Below are positions 8,814-16,727 of a stretch of DNA of 36,517 nt, in pieces. The position numbers were made by a program, and so were the translations under genes. The DNA lies in assembly GCA_910585615.1 (NCBI GenBank), contig CAJUFO010000047.1, positions 1 through 36,517 of the forward strand, given 5' to 3'. The DNA comes from an uncultured Acetatifactor sp. (GTDB lineage: Bacteria > Bacillota > Clostridia > Lachnospirales > Lachnospiraceae). How positions within the stretch are numbered: the first letter of the stretch is position 1; the number at the start of each line of letters is the position of its first letter. A model generated the notes under the pieces. The model was not told where the DNA came from, made no database searches, and saw nothing but the letters and a program-made list of their open reading frames with translations.

Positions 8814-9133
8814 GCGTGAACCTCCTTCTTAAAATCGCTGCGCGAGCGGCATATACTGCAGACAGCCAGGATTTACGGTGATGCCTCAGGAAAAGTACGT
8901 GGCTGGCAGTCTGCAGTCGGGTTAAACTGTAAATTTAACCGGTGTGCAATAGGAATTGCCGTAAACGGCAATTGGGTAAAGTCTGTAATGATTTTCTTTC
9001 ATGATACCATGTCCTGGGACGAGTTTCAAGTTTTAACAGTTGTATTTTGCAAAAAAATAATCTATACTAGGGTGAGAGGAAACGCCAGGCGGTCTGCCTG
9101 GAATTTTGTATACAGGAAAGGACGGTACGTGGG
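8814..9133. other. 320-base intergenic region with several inverted repeats
   Basis: No gene is visible. It contains three successive dyads: 8856-8869 with 8903-8916 (14 bp, one mismatch), 8920-8926 with 8934-8940 (GGTTAAA/TTTAACC), and 8954-8962 with 8965-8973 (AATTGCCGT/ACGGCAATT). A fourth pairing, TTTACGG (8872-8878) with CCGTAAA (8959-8965), cuts across them. The left end holds the nitroreductase ribosome binding site and the right end holds the promoter for the PH-domain gene. Confidence 0.6.
9040..9068 (+). promoter_or_regulatory. Promoter for the PH-domain gene
   Basis: TTGTAT (9040-9045), 17 bases, TATACT (9063-9068). The -10 is 5/6 and the -35 is weak. It lies 66 bases before the ATG at 9134. 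Confidence 0.45.
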
Positions 9134-9502
9134 ATGGAATACACGGAGAGAAAAAGATGGACGTTTTTGGGGCTTCCCTTTACCTTTACGAAATATATGG
9201 TCAAGGAGGACATGATCACGGTGGCAGAGGGGTTCTTTAAGACAGTGGAGAACGACTGCTACATGTACAAGGTGCAGGATGTGACCCACAGCGCCAGCCT
9301 GGGGGAGAAGCTGTTCGGGCTGGGGACTGTAATCTGCTATACCGGTGATACAACCCATCCCCAGTTGATCTTACAGCACATCAAGCACTCCAGGGAAATC
9401 AAGGACTTCATCCTAAGGGAATCCGAGGAGGCCAGGCTGAAGAGGCGCACGGTGAACATGCTGGATATCGGGTCGGACGATATGGAGGATATGGATGACT
9501 GA
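9134..9502 (+). CDS. Bacterial PH domain protein (YdbS/bPH_2-like)
   Basis: A 122-residue protein with one bacterial pleckstrin-homology-like domain. The strand pattern is ITVAEGFFKTVENDCYMYKVQDVTHSASLGEKLFGLGTVICYTGD, followed by an amphipathic helix (LILQHIKHSREIKDFILRESEEARLKRR). This matches the bPH_2 pattern in which a short lgrlfGlGtv segment precedes the last strands. There is no membrane helix, and the C-terminus is acidic (DDMEDMDD). The molecular role of these domains is unknown. It has its own promoter and is followed by a gene on the opposite strand, so it gets no operon context. Confidence 0.75.
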   Translation: MEYTERKRWTFLGLPFTFTKYMVKEDMITVAEGFFKTVENDCYMYKVQDVTHSASLGEKLFGLGTVICYTGDTTHPQLILQHIKHSREIKDFILRESEEARLKRRTVNMLDIGSDDMEDMDD

Positions 9503-9544
9503 GCATAGTGCGGAACCCTGCATTTGGGGGAAGGGCCAGAAATA

Positions 9545-9967
9545 TCATGCGTCCGTCTTCTTCGGGCCTGGGGTGAGCAGCTGCTCATAGAGGAGCCCCA
9601 CGAAGAACCAGTAGGGGGCGAAGTCCAGGCGGATGACGCGCCCTATGTTCCAGCGGCTGCGCCTGTAGTCCCAGGGGCAGGATTTCTTCCGGGAGAGGAA
9701 CCTGCCTGTGAGGTATTCGATGGAAAAAATCAGGCTCATGTAGGTGAGGCCTCTGGTCAGGGCGGATTTTCCCCTGAGCAGGCGGCTTATGGGGGACAGG
9801 ATGGCGGCGCTGCCGTAAATGGGGAACATCCAGAGGGAGGTGTGCCCCTTTAAAGTCATGTCCCGGCGGCGCAGGGCATCCATGGAAGTGAAGAGGATTT
9901 CCAGGCACCAGCCGGTAAGGCCGCATTTGAGGAAGTTTTTCGTGAAATTCGTCAGGCATTGTTTCAT
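9545..9967 (-). CDS. CmpB-type putative ABC transporter membrane protein (PF06541-like)
   Basis: A 140-residue membrane protein resembling the ABC_trans_CmpB family (also called putative ABC-transporter type IV). Recognisable features are the first helix with GWCLEILF, a GHTSLWMFPIYGSAAIL segment, an EYLTGRF segment and the conserved W-DY motif (CPWDY) followed by a last helix. No ATPase is next to it, so a transport role is only a family label. It begins with ATG at 9967, with AAGGAG upstream, and converges on the PH-domain gene. The 193 bases between it and folC hold no feature I could recognise. Confidence 0.75.
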   Translation of the reverse strand: MKQCLTNFTKNFLKCGLTGWCLEILFTSMDALRRRDMTLKGHTSLWMFPIYGSAAILSPISRLLRGKSALTRGLTYMSLIFSIEYLTGRFLSRKKSCPWDYRRSRWNIGRVIRLDFAPYWFFVGLLYEQLLTPGPKKTDA

Positions 9968-10160
9968 GAGGGACGCTCCTTTTCGGTCTGTTATGCAAGG
10001 CTTCTAGTGTCCGGGCAAACGGAAATGTCGGTATCAGTATGGCTCGGAACAGCGGAAAATATGCGGGAAAATCCCGGGGATGCCTCCTTTTGGGGGAAGA
10101 GGGAGCCTGGGGAGAAGGATTTGCCTTGAGGTCGGATAAATTGAGGGAGCAGGTGGGCAG

Positions 10161-11540
10161 ATGAACTATAAGGAAGCGCTTGGCTATATGGAACAGATAG
10201 GGAAATATGGCGTCTCACCAGGTCTGGACAGCATCCGGCGGCTTGTGGGGCGGCTGGGCGATCCTCAGAAGGAACTGCGGTTCGTCCATGTGGCGGGCAC
10301 CAACGGCAAGGGTTCTGTATGCGCCTATTTGTCCTCAGTGCTGCAATGCGGCGGATACCGGGTGGGGAAGTACACCTCGCCTGCCGTGACGGACTATCGG
10401 GAGGAGATTCAGGTAAACGGAAGGCTCATCCCGAAAGCGGCGGTGGGGCGGTATGTGGAGCAGCTTAAGGCTGTCTGTGACAGGATGGCTGCGGAGGGGC
10501 TGCCCCATCCCACGCCCTTTGAGGTAAAGACCGCCATGGCCTTTTTGTATTTTCGGGAGAAAAAGTGCGATATCGTCATACTGGAGACAGGAATGGGCGG
10601 ATTGTTAGATGCGACTAACATAGTGGAGAATACCTGTGTGGCCATATTGACGCCTGTCAGCGCAGACCACATGGGCTTCCTGGGGAAGACCCTGGGGGAA
10701 ATCGCCTCCCAGAAAGCGGGAATCATCAAGAAGGGCTGTCATGTGGTGACTGCGGAGCAGCTGCCGGAAGTGATGGAGGCGATCGCAGGCCAGGCGGCCA
10801 GCCTGGGCTGTCCTCTGACTGTGGCAGCTGCCGAAGCGGCAGAGCATGTGCATTATGGCCTGGAAAAGCAGCGTTTCGACTATGGCGGTTTGAAAAAGCT
10901 GGAAATCACATTGGCGGGGCAGTATCAGATTGAAAATGCGGTGACGGCGCTGGAGGGGCTGAGGGCGCTGGGAATCAGCGCTTTGAAAACCAGGGAGCCG
11001 GAGGGAGGCGCCGATCAGAGCCGGGAGCAGAGCGCCGGGCTTTCGGAGAACAGGAATCGAAGGAGGGCTTTGGGGGAGGAGAAGCTCCGGCAGGGCCTGG
11101 CGCAGGCTCACTGGCCCGGGCGCTTTACGGTGGTTGGCCGAAAGCCATATTTCATTCTGGACGGAGCCCACAATGAGGACGCGGCCAGAAGGCTTGCACA
11201 GTCTGTGGAATGCTATTTTCCGGGCCGGAGGATTCTTTATATCATGGGAATGCTGCGGGACAAGGAATATGACAAAGTGATTGGGCTGACCCATGGGCTG
11301 GCTGACCAAATCATCACGGTGACGCCGCCGGAGAATCCAAGGGCCCTGTCGGCTTATGATCTGGCTGCGGCGGTGGCGCGGGTGCACGAGAAGGTGACTG
11401 CGGCGGACAGCCTGGAGGAGGCGGTGGAGATGGCCCGCCTTCTTGCGGATAAGGAGGATGTCATCATTGCTTTCGGTTCCCTGTCCTATCTGGGGAGGAT
11501 GATGGAAATTATCGGGAAAGCGGAGGGAAAGGGAGCGTAA
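10161..11540 (+). CDS. folC: Folylpolyglutamate synthase / dihydrofolate synthase
   Basis: A 459-residue Mur-ligase-type enzyme that adds glutamate to dihydropteroate and/or extends folate polyglutamate tails using ATP. The P-loop is AGTNGKGS (45-52). The omega-loop region has TSPAV, followed by LETGMGGLLDATN (about 141-153), TPVSADHMGFLG and the C-terminal-domain LDGAHN (333-338). A hydrophilic stretch at about 277-304 (Glu/Arg/Ser/Asn-rich) sits where most FolC proteins pass directly from the central to the C-terminal domain. It is the first gene of the folate operon, five bases ahead of folE. No folate riboswitch was recognised upstream. Confidence 0.94.
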   Translation: MNYKEALGYMEQIGKYGVSPGLDSIRRLVGRLGDPQKELRFVHVAGTNGKGSVCAYLSSVLQCGGYRVGKYTSPAVTDYREEIQVNGRLIPKAAVGRYVEQLKAVCDRMAAEGLPHPTPFEVKTAMAFLYFREKKCDIVILETGMGGLLDATNIVENTCVAILTPVSADHMGFLGKTLGEIASQKAGIIKKGCHVVTAEQLPEVMEAIAGQAASLGCPLTVAAAEAAEHVHYGLEKQRFDYGGLKKLEITLAGQYQIENAVTALEGLRALGISALKTREPEGGADQSREQSAGLSENRNRRRALGEEKLRQGLAQAHWPGRFTVVGRKPYFILDGAHNEDAARRLAQSVECYFPGRRILYIMGMLRDKEYDKVIGLTHGLADQIITVTPPENPRALSAYDLAAAVARVHEKVTAADSLEEAVEMARLLADKEDVIIAFGSLSYLGRMMEIIGKAEGKGA

Positions 11541-11545
11541 TCAAA

Positions 11546-12151
11546 ATGGTAGATCAGGATAAAATCAAAGAGGCGGTGCGGCTGCTCCTGGAGGGAATCG
11601 GGGAGGATCCCGACAGGGAGGGCCTGGCCGAGACGCCGGACAGAGTGGCCAGGATGTATGGGGAGCTGTTCTCCGGCATGGACGCGGATGTGGCCCAGCC
11701 CCTGTCCAGAGTGTTTTCTATGGAAAACGGAGGGAAGGGGACTCCGGAGGGCGACATTCTTGCCGGGGATATGATTCTGGAGAAGGACATCGTCTTTCAC
11801 TCTATGTGCGAGCACCATATGCTGCCCTTTTACGGCAGGGCCCATATCGCTTATATCCCGGACGGCAGGGTGCTGGGCCTGAGTAAGCTGGCCAGGACGG
11901 TGGAGATCTATGCCAGGAGGCTCCAGATTCAGGAGCAGATGACGGGGCAGATTGCGGACGCGATTATGGCATATCTGGCGCCCCGGGGCGTGATGGTGGT
12001 GCTGGAGGCGGAGCATATGTGCATGACCATGCGAGGGGTGAAGAAGCCGGGCAGCAAGACCGTGACTGTGGCGGCCAGAGGGATATTCCAGGAGGACGCG
12101 CTACAGGAGCGGTTCTTCCGGATGCTGGGGAAGTGTGAAGGAAATCACTAA
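11546..12151 (+). CDS. folE: GTP cyclohydrolase I
   Basis: A 201-residue type IA enzyme that converts GTP to 7,8-dihydroneopterin triphosphate, the first step of pterin/folate synthesis. The zinc and active-site segment MCEHHMLPFYGRAHIAY is intact, as is the distal ligand region HMCMTMRGVKKPGS with its second cysteine. The N-terminal EDPDREGLAETPDRVARM segment is characteristic. It follows folC after five bases, which supports translational coupling. Its stop codon lies at the foot of an inverted repeat (12141-12149 with 12171-12179) that begins a 228-base gap before folP. Confidence 0.97.
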   Translation: MVDQDKIKEAVRLLLEGIGEDPDREGLAETPDRVARMYGELFSGMDADVAQPLSRVFSMENGGKGTPEGDILAGDMILEKDIVFHSMCEHHMLPFYGRAHIAYIPDGRVLGLSKLARTVEIYARRLQIQEQMTGQIADAIMAYLAPRGVMVVLEAEHMCMTMRGVKKPGSKTVTVAARGIFQEDALQERFFRMLGKCEGNH

Positions 12152-12379
12152 ACTCGAAAGTACCTCGCTAAGTGATTTCAAGCTTCACAACGGATTGTTT
12201 GTGCCGCAGGCAGCATGATGGGAAGTGTGACAGGACTTCTAAAGTATACTGCATAACGCTGAATGCTGCCTAATGTAATCATGCGAATGAACCAGTCAGC
12301 GTTATGCAGTCTGGTTTCACGGCAAGTGAAATCGTTAAGCAGTATAAGTAGAGACGGATGAGGAAAGGCGGACAAAAGC
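12152..12379 (+). promoter_or_regulatory. Dyad-rich folE-folP intergenic leader, possible structured RNA
   Basis: A 228-base gap inside the folate operon. Pairings visible on the plus strand: 12141-12149 with 12171-12179; 12208-12216 with 12263-12271 (AGGCAGCAT/ATGCTGCCT); 12248-12262 with 12296-12310 (15 perfect pairs); 12245-12258 with 12333-12346 (13 of 14); 12315-12320 with 12326-12331. The third and fourth share the same left arm and so exclude each other; the second and third interleave. A 13-codon reading frame (12215-12256) ends inside the shared left arm but has a poor ribosome binding site. It does not match the THF riboswitch consensus as I remember it. Confidence 0.45.
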
Positions 12380-13195
12380 TTGAAAATAGGAAACAGGGAA
12401 TTTCAGACCAAAGGACATACATATGTGATGGGCATCCTGAACGTGACCCCGGATTCGTTTTCCGATGGGGGAAAGTGGAACCAAAGGGACAAGGCCCTGC
12501 GCCATGTGGAGGAGATGCTGGAGGAGGGGGCGGACATCATTGATATCGGAGGGGAGTCCACCCGTCCCGGCCACACGTTCGTGCCGGAGGAAGAGGAGAT
12601 TGCCAGGGTGGTTCCCGTAATCGAGGCGGTGAAGGCCGCTTTCGACGTGCCGGTGTCTCTGGACACTTACAAGTCCCGGGTGGCGGCTGCAGGCATCGCG
12701 GCGGGAGCGGATCTGATCAACGATGTCTGGGGGCTGAAATATGACGGGGGCATGGCAAAGACCATAGCCGCCAGCGGCCTGCCCTGTTGCCTGATGCACA
12801 ATAGAAAAGATACAGATTACCGTGATTTCGTCAGAGATGTAGTAAGTGATTTGGAGGAGACGCTGGCGCTGGCGGCCCGGGCCGGCATTCCCGGAGAGAA
12901 AATCATCCTGGATCCCGGGGTGGGCTTCGCCAAAAGCTATGAGCAGAACCTGGAGATCATCCGCCGCATGGATGTGCTGGGAGCTTTGGGCTGCCCGCTG
13001 CTTTTGGGCTGCAGCCGGAAATCCGTCATAGGCCTGACCTTAGACCTGCCCGCGGATCAGAGGCTGGAGGGGACATTGGTGACCACCGTGGCCGCAGTCT
13101 GTCAGGGGGCCATGTTCGTCAGGGTGCATGACGTGAAGGAGAACGTAAGGGCGGTGCGGATGGCGGAGGCTGTCTGGCCCCGGGCGCAGGGCTGA
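12380..13195 (+). CDS. folP: Dihydropteroate synthase
   Basis: A 271-residue TIM-barrel enzyme joining p-aminobenzoate to 6-hydroxymethyl-dihydropterin diphosphate; the target of sulfonamides. Motifs in order: MGILNVTPDSFSDGG, DIGGESTRPG, SLDTYKSRVA, LINDVWG, CLMHNR, ILDPGVGFAKS and LLGCSRKS. The start is a TTG at 12380, preceded by GGCGGA six bases away. The next in-frame ATG lies within the conserved MGILNVTPDSF motif and would remove the first strand, so TTG is preferred. It is separated from folE by an unusual structured gap and followed after 29 bases by folB-folK. Confidence 0.95.
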   Translation: MKIGNREFQTKGHTYVMGILNVTPDSFSDGGKWNQRDKALRHVEEMLEEGADIIDIGGESTRPGHTFVPEEEEIARVVPVIEAVKAAFDVPVSLDTYKSRVAAAGIAAGADLINDVWGLKYDGGMAKTIAASGLPCCLMHNRKDTDYRDFVRDVVSDLEETLALAARAGIPGEKIILDPGVGFAKSYEQNLEIIRRMDVLGALGCPLLLGCSRKSVIGLTLDLPADQRLEGTLVTTVAAVCQGAMFVRVHDVKENVRAVRMAEAVWPRAQG

Positions 13196-13224
13196 CTGGA
13201 TTCGCAGGGAAGGCAGGAGAGGAC

Positions 13225-14112
13225 ATGTATTCAGAACAGGCAAAGGACGAGATAAGAATAGAAGGGCTGGAGGTCTACGCCCGCCACGGAGTATATCCGG
13301 AGGAGACGAAGAACGGCCAGTATTTTTATGTTAATGCTATATTGTATATAAATATGCGCCGGGCCGGAAGAGAGGACAATCTGGAGCGCACCATAAACTA
13401 CGGGACCGTATGCCGCTTCATCACGGACTGGATGCAGGAGAATACCTGCCTGTTGTTGGAGGCGGTGGCGGAGAGGCTGTCCCAGGCGCTGCTTTTGGAA
13501 TACGATGCCCTGGCTGACCTGGAGCTGGAGATTCAGAAGCCCCACGCGCCCATCCGCCTGCCATTTGGCAATGTGTCCGTGAAGGTGCGGAGAGGCTGGC
13601 ACAGGGCATACATCGCCGTAGGCTCCAACCTGGGGAACAGGAAGACCCATATCCTGAGCGGCATACAGGCGCTGAAGGTGCACCCGCTGATAAAGCTGAA
13701 GAAGGTGTCCAAAATGATCGTCACCGAACCCTATGGCGGGGTGGAGCAGGAGGATTTCCTCAACGGCGCGCTGGAGATCGAGACGCTTCTGGAGCCGGAG
13801 GAGCTGCTGGAGGTGCTCCATCAGGTGGAAGACGCAGAGGGCCGCAAGCGGACGTTGCGCTGGGGCCCCCGGACGCTGGATTTGGATATCCTCTTTTACG
13901 ACAGGATTTGCTATGAGAGCGAAAACCTGGTGATTCCCCATGTAGACCTGGAGAACAGGGTGTTCGTCCTGAAGCCCATGTCGGAGATAGCACCGTATTT
14001 CCGCCATCCCATAAACCATAAAACGATGATGGGGCTTTTAAAGGAACTGGAACAGAAGAACGAAGAGGACGGTGACAGGCCGTCGTCTGTGGAAATAAGC
14101 CTGGAAAGTTGA
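13225..14112 (+). CDS. folB-folK: Fused dihydroneopterin aldolase / HPPK
   Basis: A 295-residue bifunctional protein. Residues about 8-120 are dihydroneopterin aldolase (EGLEVYARHGVYPEE, the TINYGTV active-site segment, LLEAVAERL, and the catalytic-lysine segment EIQKPHAPI), which splits dihydroneopterin to 6-hydroxymethyl-dihydropterin. Residues about 127-285 are the pyrophosphokinase (AYIAVGSNLGNR, EPYGG..QEDFLNGAL, RWGPRTLDLDILFY, IPHVDLENRVFVLKP), which activates that product for FolP. The linker is very short. FolB-FolK fusions are known in Firmicutes, and the two steps are consecutive. The ATG at 13225 has AGGAGAGG just upstream. It is the last folate gene of the operon. Confidence 0.95.
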   Translation: MYSEQAKDEIRIEGLEVYARHGVYPEETKNGQYFYVNAILYINMRRAGREDNLERTINYGTVCRFITDWMQENTCLLLEAVAERLSQALLLEYDALADLELEIQKPHAPIRLPFGNVSVKVRRGWHRAYIAVGSNLGNRKTHILSGIQALKVHPLIKLKKVSKMIVTEPYGGVEQEDFLNGALEIETLLEPEELLEVLHQVEDAEGRKRTLRWGPRTLDLDILFYDRICYESENLVIPHVDLENRVFVLKPMSEIAPYFRHPINHKTMMGLLKELEQKNEEDGDRPSSVEISLES

Positions 14113-14146
14113 TTCGACGAAGATTCCGGCTGGCATCTGTAGGAAC

Positions 14147-14325
14147 GGGAGGTGAATGCTGCTCATGAAATATATCCGAGATAACCACTCAGTACAGTTG
14201 ATTTGAGCTGTTGGCAGATTGTGCTGAGGAGAAAGAAACTTGCTGACAGCCGCAACTGTGCTGTTTCTATGGAAAATGCAAAATAACGCACTGGCAAAAG
14301 CCATGAGAAGAGGAGTACAGTTATG
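14147..14325 (+). promoter_or_regulatory. Candidate uORF/hairpin attenuator ahead of the ABC exporter
   Basis: Within the 210-base gap after folB-folK: GGGAGG (14147-14152), then a 16-codon frame, 14156-14206 (MLLMKYIRDNHSVQLI). Its 3' end forms the left arm of a long hairpin: 14190-14200 with 14253-14263 (11 pairs, one G-U) and 14207-14216 with 14241-14250 (10 pairs, two G-U). The element AGTACAGTT occurs in the left arm (14191-14199) and again at 14314-14322, abutting the exporter ATG and overlapping its GAGGAG. The right arm (14254-14262) is complementary to both copies. Hairpin formation would therefore leave the ribosome binding site open, and disrupting it could close the site. The regulatory reading is inference. 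Confidence 0.4.
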
Positions 14326-16053
14326 CGCTATATGAAAGAAATCTTAAAAAAGAATAGAAATTGGGTGATCGTATACCTGTCCATAGGACTGTTCAATGCC
14401 TTTATGGCAAACTACAAGGCCAACTGCTTTCAGAGAATCGTGGACGGACTGTCGGACAGGACGATATCAATTTTTGGCATTCTGTTCTACGGTGTGGTCC
14501 TTTGCGTGACCTATGGGATGAACTATGTGGACGTGTATCCCACGGTAAAGCTGGAAAATGAAATCTATCTGGACTTCAAGCTGCTGGCCTTAGAGAAGAT
14601 TGGCAGGATGGATTATGCCGAATACCAGAAGCTGGGAACGGGGAAGCTGATACAGCAGATTGAAAACGGCGCCAACGCAGGAAAGGGAGTCCTCTATAAC
14701 TTCTGGTTCGAGGTGGTGAGGAACCTGGTGCCCACAATCCTGTTCAGCCTGTTCTTTATATGGAGGATAGACCCCAAGATAACCTATTTCCTGCTGTCGG
14801 GGTACGTGGTGGTCTTCTTTGTCACCAACCTGCTGCTCAAGGGACTGTACCAGATAAAGGAAAAGATACTGACCAACGAGGAGGAGCTGAACCACTTCCT
14901 TGTGCGAGGGTTCATGGAAATGCCTATTTTCCGGATGAAGCGCCAATTTCCCGGCGAGGTGAGGAAGGCTTTGGGGGCCAAGCGAATCATCGTAGCGGCA
15001 AAGGTAAAGATGACCATGATCCATGAGGCCTTTTTCACCATATTTGCCCTGCTGGTGGCCTGCCTGGACGTCGGAATCCTGATCTACGCCTGGCAGAACG
15101 GCCATCTCACCGTGGGAGCCGTGGTGGCCTTGATTACGCTGATTGACAACGCCTATGTCCCCATCGCCATCTTCAACGTCATTTATGTCCAGTACAAGCT
15201 GAACCAGACGGCATGGCAGCGGTTCGCGGGGGTGTTGGATTTGAAGGAGGACGGGCAGCTTGCGGAGGGCGCTGTGTTCCCGGCGCTTTGCAGGGAGATT
15301 CGGGTGGAGGATCTGTCCTATTCCTACCAGGCGTCTCCCGGCGAGGAGAAAAAGGTGCTGGGTGCCGTGAGCCTTACCATCAAAAAGGGAGAGAAGGCGG
15401 CATTTGTGGGGGAATCGGGCTCCGGGAAATCCACGCTGGCCAAGGTTCTTGTGGGGCTGTTGAAGTATGAGGAGGGGGACATTCTTTTTGACCAGGAGTC
15501 ATTAAAGAACCTTTCGCTGGAATCCCTGTATGAAAAGGTATCCTATCTCTCACAGGATACGCCGGTATTTGACGGCACCATCCGGGAGAACCTGGTGTTT
15601 GACAGGGAGGTTCCGGATACTGACATAAACGCGGTGATGGAGCGGGTACAGCTCCTGCCCCTGCTGGCCTCTCTGGAAAAGGGGCTGGACACCAGAATCG
15701 GCGAGAAGGGGACATGCCTGTCAGGCGGCGAGAAGCAGCGCCTGGCACTGGCCAGACTGTTGCTGGACCGCTCGGAGATCATCGTCCTGGACGAGGCCAC
15801 CTCGGCCCTGGACAATGTGACGGAAAGCATGGTCATGAAAAATGTCCTGGAGCAGATGGGGGATGCCACGGTAATCTCCATCGCCCACCGTCTGTCCTCT
15901 ATCAGGGAGTTCGACAGAATCTTTGTATTCAGGGAGGGGCGAATCGTGGGCAGCGGAACCTTTGAGGAGCTGCTGGCGGACAATGCCTATTTTGCGGAGC
16001 TGTATGAGAAAGAAAAGGAGAAGGGCGATGTGCCTGCAGCGGAGAGGGGCTGA
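14323..16053 (+). CDS. ABC exporter half-transporter (TMD-NBD fusion)
   Basis: A 576-residue type IV ABC exporter subunit: an N-terminal six-helix membrane domain (about 1-300) and a C-terminal ATPase. Walker A is GESGSGKST (about 364-372), the Q-loop is YLSQDTPVF, the signature is LSGGEKQR, Walker B is IIVLDEATSALD, and the switch histidine is in SIAHRLSSI. It should act as a dimer exporting a lipid, peptide or drug; the substrate is unknown. Only one half-transporter gene is present, suggesting a homodimer or a partner elsewhere. ATG at 14323 has GAGGAG 7 bases upstream. The preceding leader contains competing hairpins. It follows the folate operon, but I see no functional link to it. Confidence 0.92.
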   Translation: MRYMKEILKKNRNWVIVYLSIGLFNAFMANYKANCFQRIVDGLSDRTISIFGILFYGVVLCVTYGMNYVDVYPTVKLENEIYLDFKLLALEKIGRMDYAEYQKLGTGKLIQQIENGANAGKGVLYNFWFEVVRNLVPTILFSLFFIWRIDPKITYFLLSGYVVVFFVTNLLLKGLYQIKEKILTNEEELNHFLVRGFMEMPIFRMKRQFPGEVRKALGAKRIIVAAKVKMTMIHEAFFTIFALLVACLDVGILIYAWQNGHLTVGAVVALITLIDNAYVPIAIFNVIYVQYKLNQTAWQRFAGVLDLKEDGQLAEGAVFPALCREIRVEDLSYSYQASPGEEKKVLGAVSLTIKKGEKAAFVGESGSGKSTLAKVLVGLLKYEEGDILFDQESLKNLSLESLYEKVSYLSQDTPVFDGTIRENLVFDREVPDTDINAVMERVQLLPLLASLEKGLDTRIGEKGTCLSGGEKQRLALARLLLDRSEIIVLDEATSALDNVTESMVMKNVLEQMGDATVISIAHRLSSIREFDRIFVFREGRIVGSGTFEELLADNAYFAELYEKEKEKGDVPAAERG

Positions 16054-16128
16054 GTGAAATCGCAGAGCTTTATCACATAGCCACCGAAGAAAATGGCTAA
16101 TGGAAGGCGTGGAGAAGCGGAGCCTGCA

Positions 16129-16635
16129 TCAGGGAATATCCGATAGGAAAGGCGCAAGAGGCTTCTCCGCGAATCCCGCGCAAAGCCCTGTAAAAAGCCC
16201 GGTCAGTATCCCGCTGAGGATCAGGAAGGGCAGATATGCCAGCACGCCGCCGGTACGGGTAATCGCCAGGGCCATGGCCAGCTGGCCCAGATTGTGGGTC
16301 AGCCCGCCCATGGCCCCGGTGAGGAAAAGAGCCTTTTTCCGCAGAACCCGCATCACCACCGCCATGACGCACAGGCTGAGCAGCCCCCCGGCCAGGCTGT
16401 AGAGCAGGGACAGGGCCTGTCCGAACAGGAAAGCGGACAACAGTATCCTGGAAATCAGCACAAAAAAAGCGTCCCTGGCGCGGAAATGCCGCAGCAGGAT
16501 CAATGTGACCACATTGGCCAGACCCAGCTTGATGCCCGGAATGGGCACCAAAGGCGGGATGGCGCTCTCAACGGCGAAGATGGCCAGGGACAGGGTGGTG
16601 AAGAGGGCTAAAAAAGCGGTTTTTCGGACGGACAT
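16129..16635 (-). CDS. Gx transporter family membrane protein (EetB-like, PF07456)
   Basis: A 168-residue very hydrophobic protein of the family annotated as heptaprenyl diphosphate synthase component I or Gx transporter. Hallmarks are the N-terminal ESAIPPLVPIPGIKLGLANVVTL segment and GAMGGLTHNLGQL in the second half, with about five membrane helices. Despite the old name the fold is that of a small ECF-like membrane protein, not a prenyl synthase. I chose the ATG at 16635 because AAAGGA precedes it by 8 bases and the product begins MSVRKTAF directly before the first helix. The NusG-II gene lies 92 bases upstream on the same strand. In Listeria-type electron-transfer loci a homologue is EetB, by memory. 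Confidence 0.82.
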   Translation of the reverse strand: MSVRKTAFLALFTTLSLAIFAVESAIPPLVPIPGIKLGLANVVTLILLRHFRARDAFFVLISRILLSAFLFGQALSLLYSLAGGLLSLCVMAVVMRVLRKKALFLTGAMGGLTHNLGQLAMALAITRTGGVLAYLPFLILSGILTGLFTGLCAGFAEKPLAPFLSDIP

Positions 16636-16727
16636 ATGGTTTTCCTTTCTGATGCACTGAACCGATGGATAAATGGTAGCTGTGGCCGCGTGCTTTTTCG
16701 CAGGATCAGGGAAAGGCCTTCCGGAGC

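Noticed and set aside
12245..12311. Resemblance of the ACTGCATAACGCTGA palindrome to an integron attC site
   Set aside because: The core positions do not fit RYYYAAC/GTTRRRY fully and there is no integrase or cassette array.
12281..12361. A 26-codon frame ending 18 bases before the folP start
   Set aside because: No ribosome binding site, Ser-rich translation, and it lies within the inverted-repeat region.
12152..12379. THF riboswitch in the folE-folP gap
   Set aside because: Short stretches look similar (CGTTAAG, GTAGA), but the conserved core order is not reproduced.
16078..16099. TAGCCA/TGGCTA hairpin between the ABC exporter and Gx genes as a terminator
   Set aside because: Only six pairs with a ten-base loop and no T tract in either direction.
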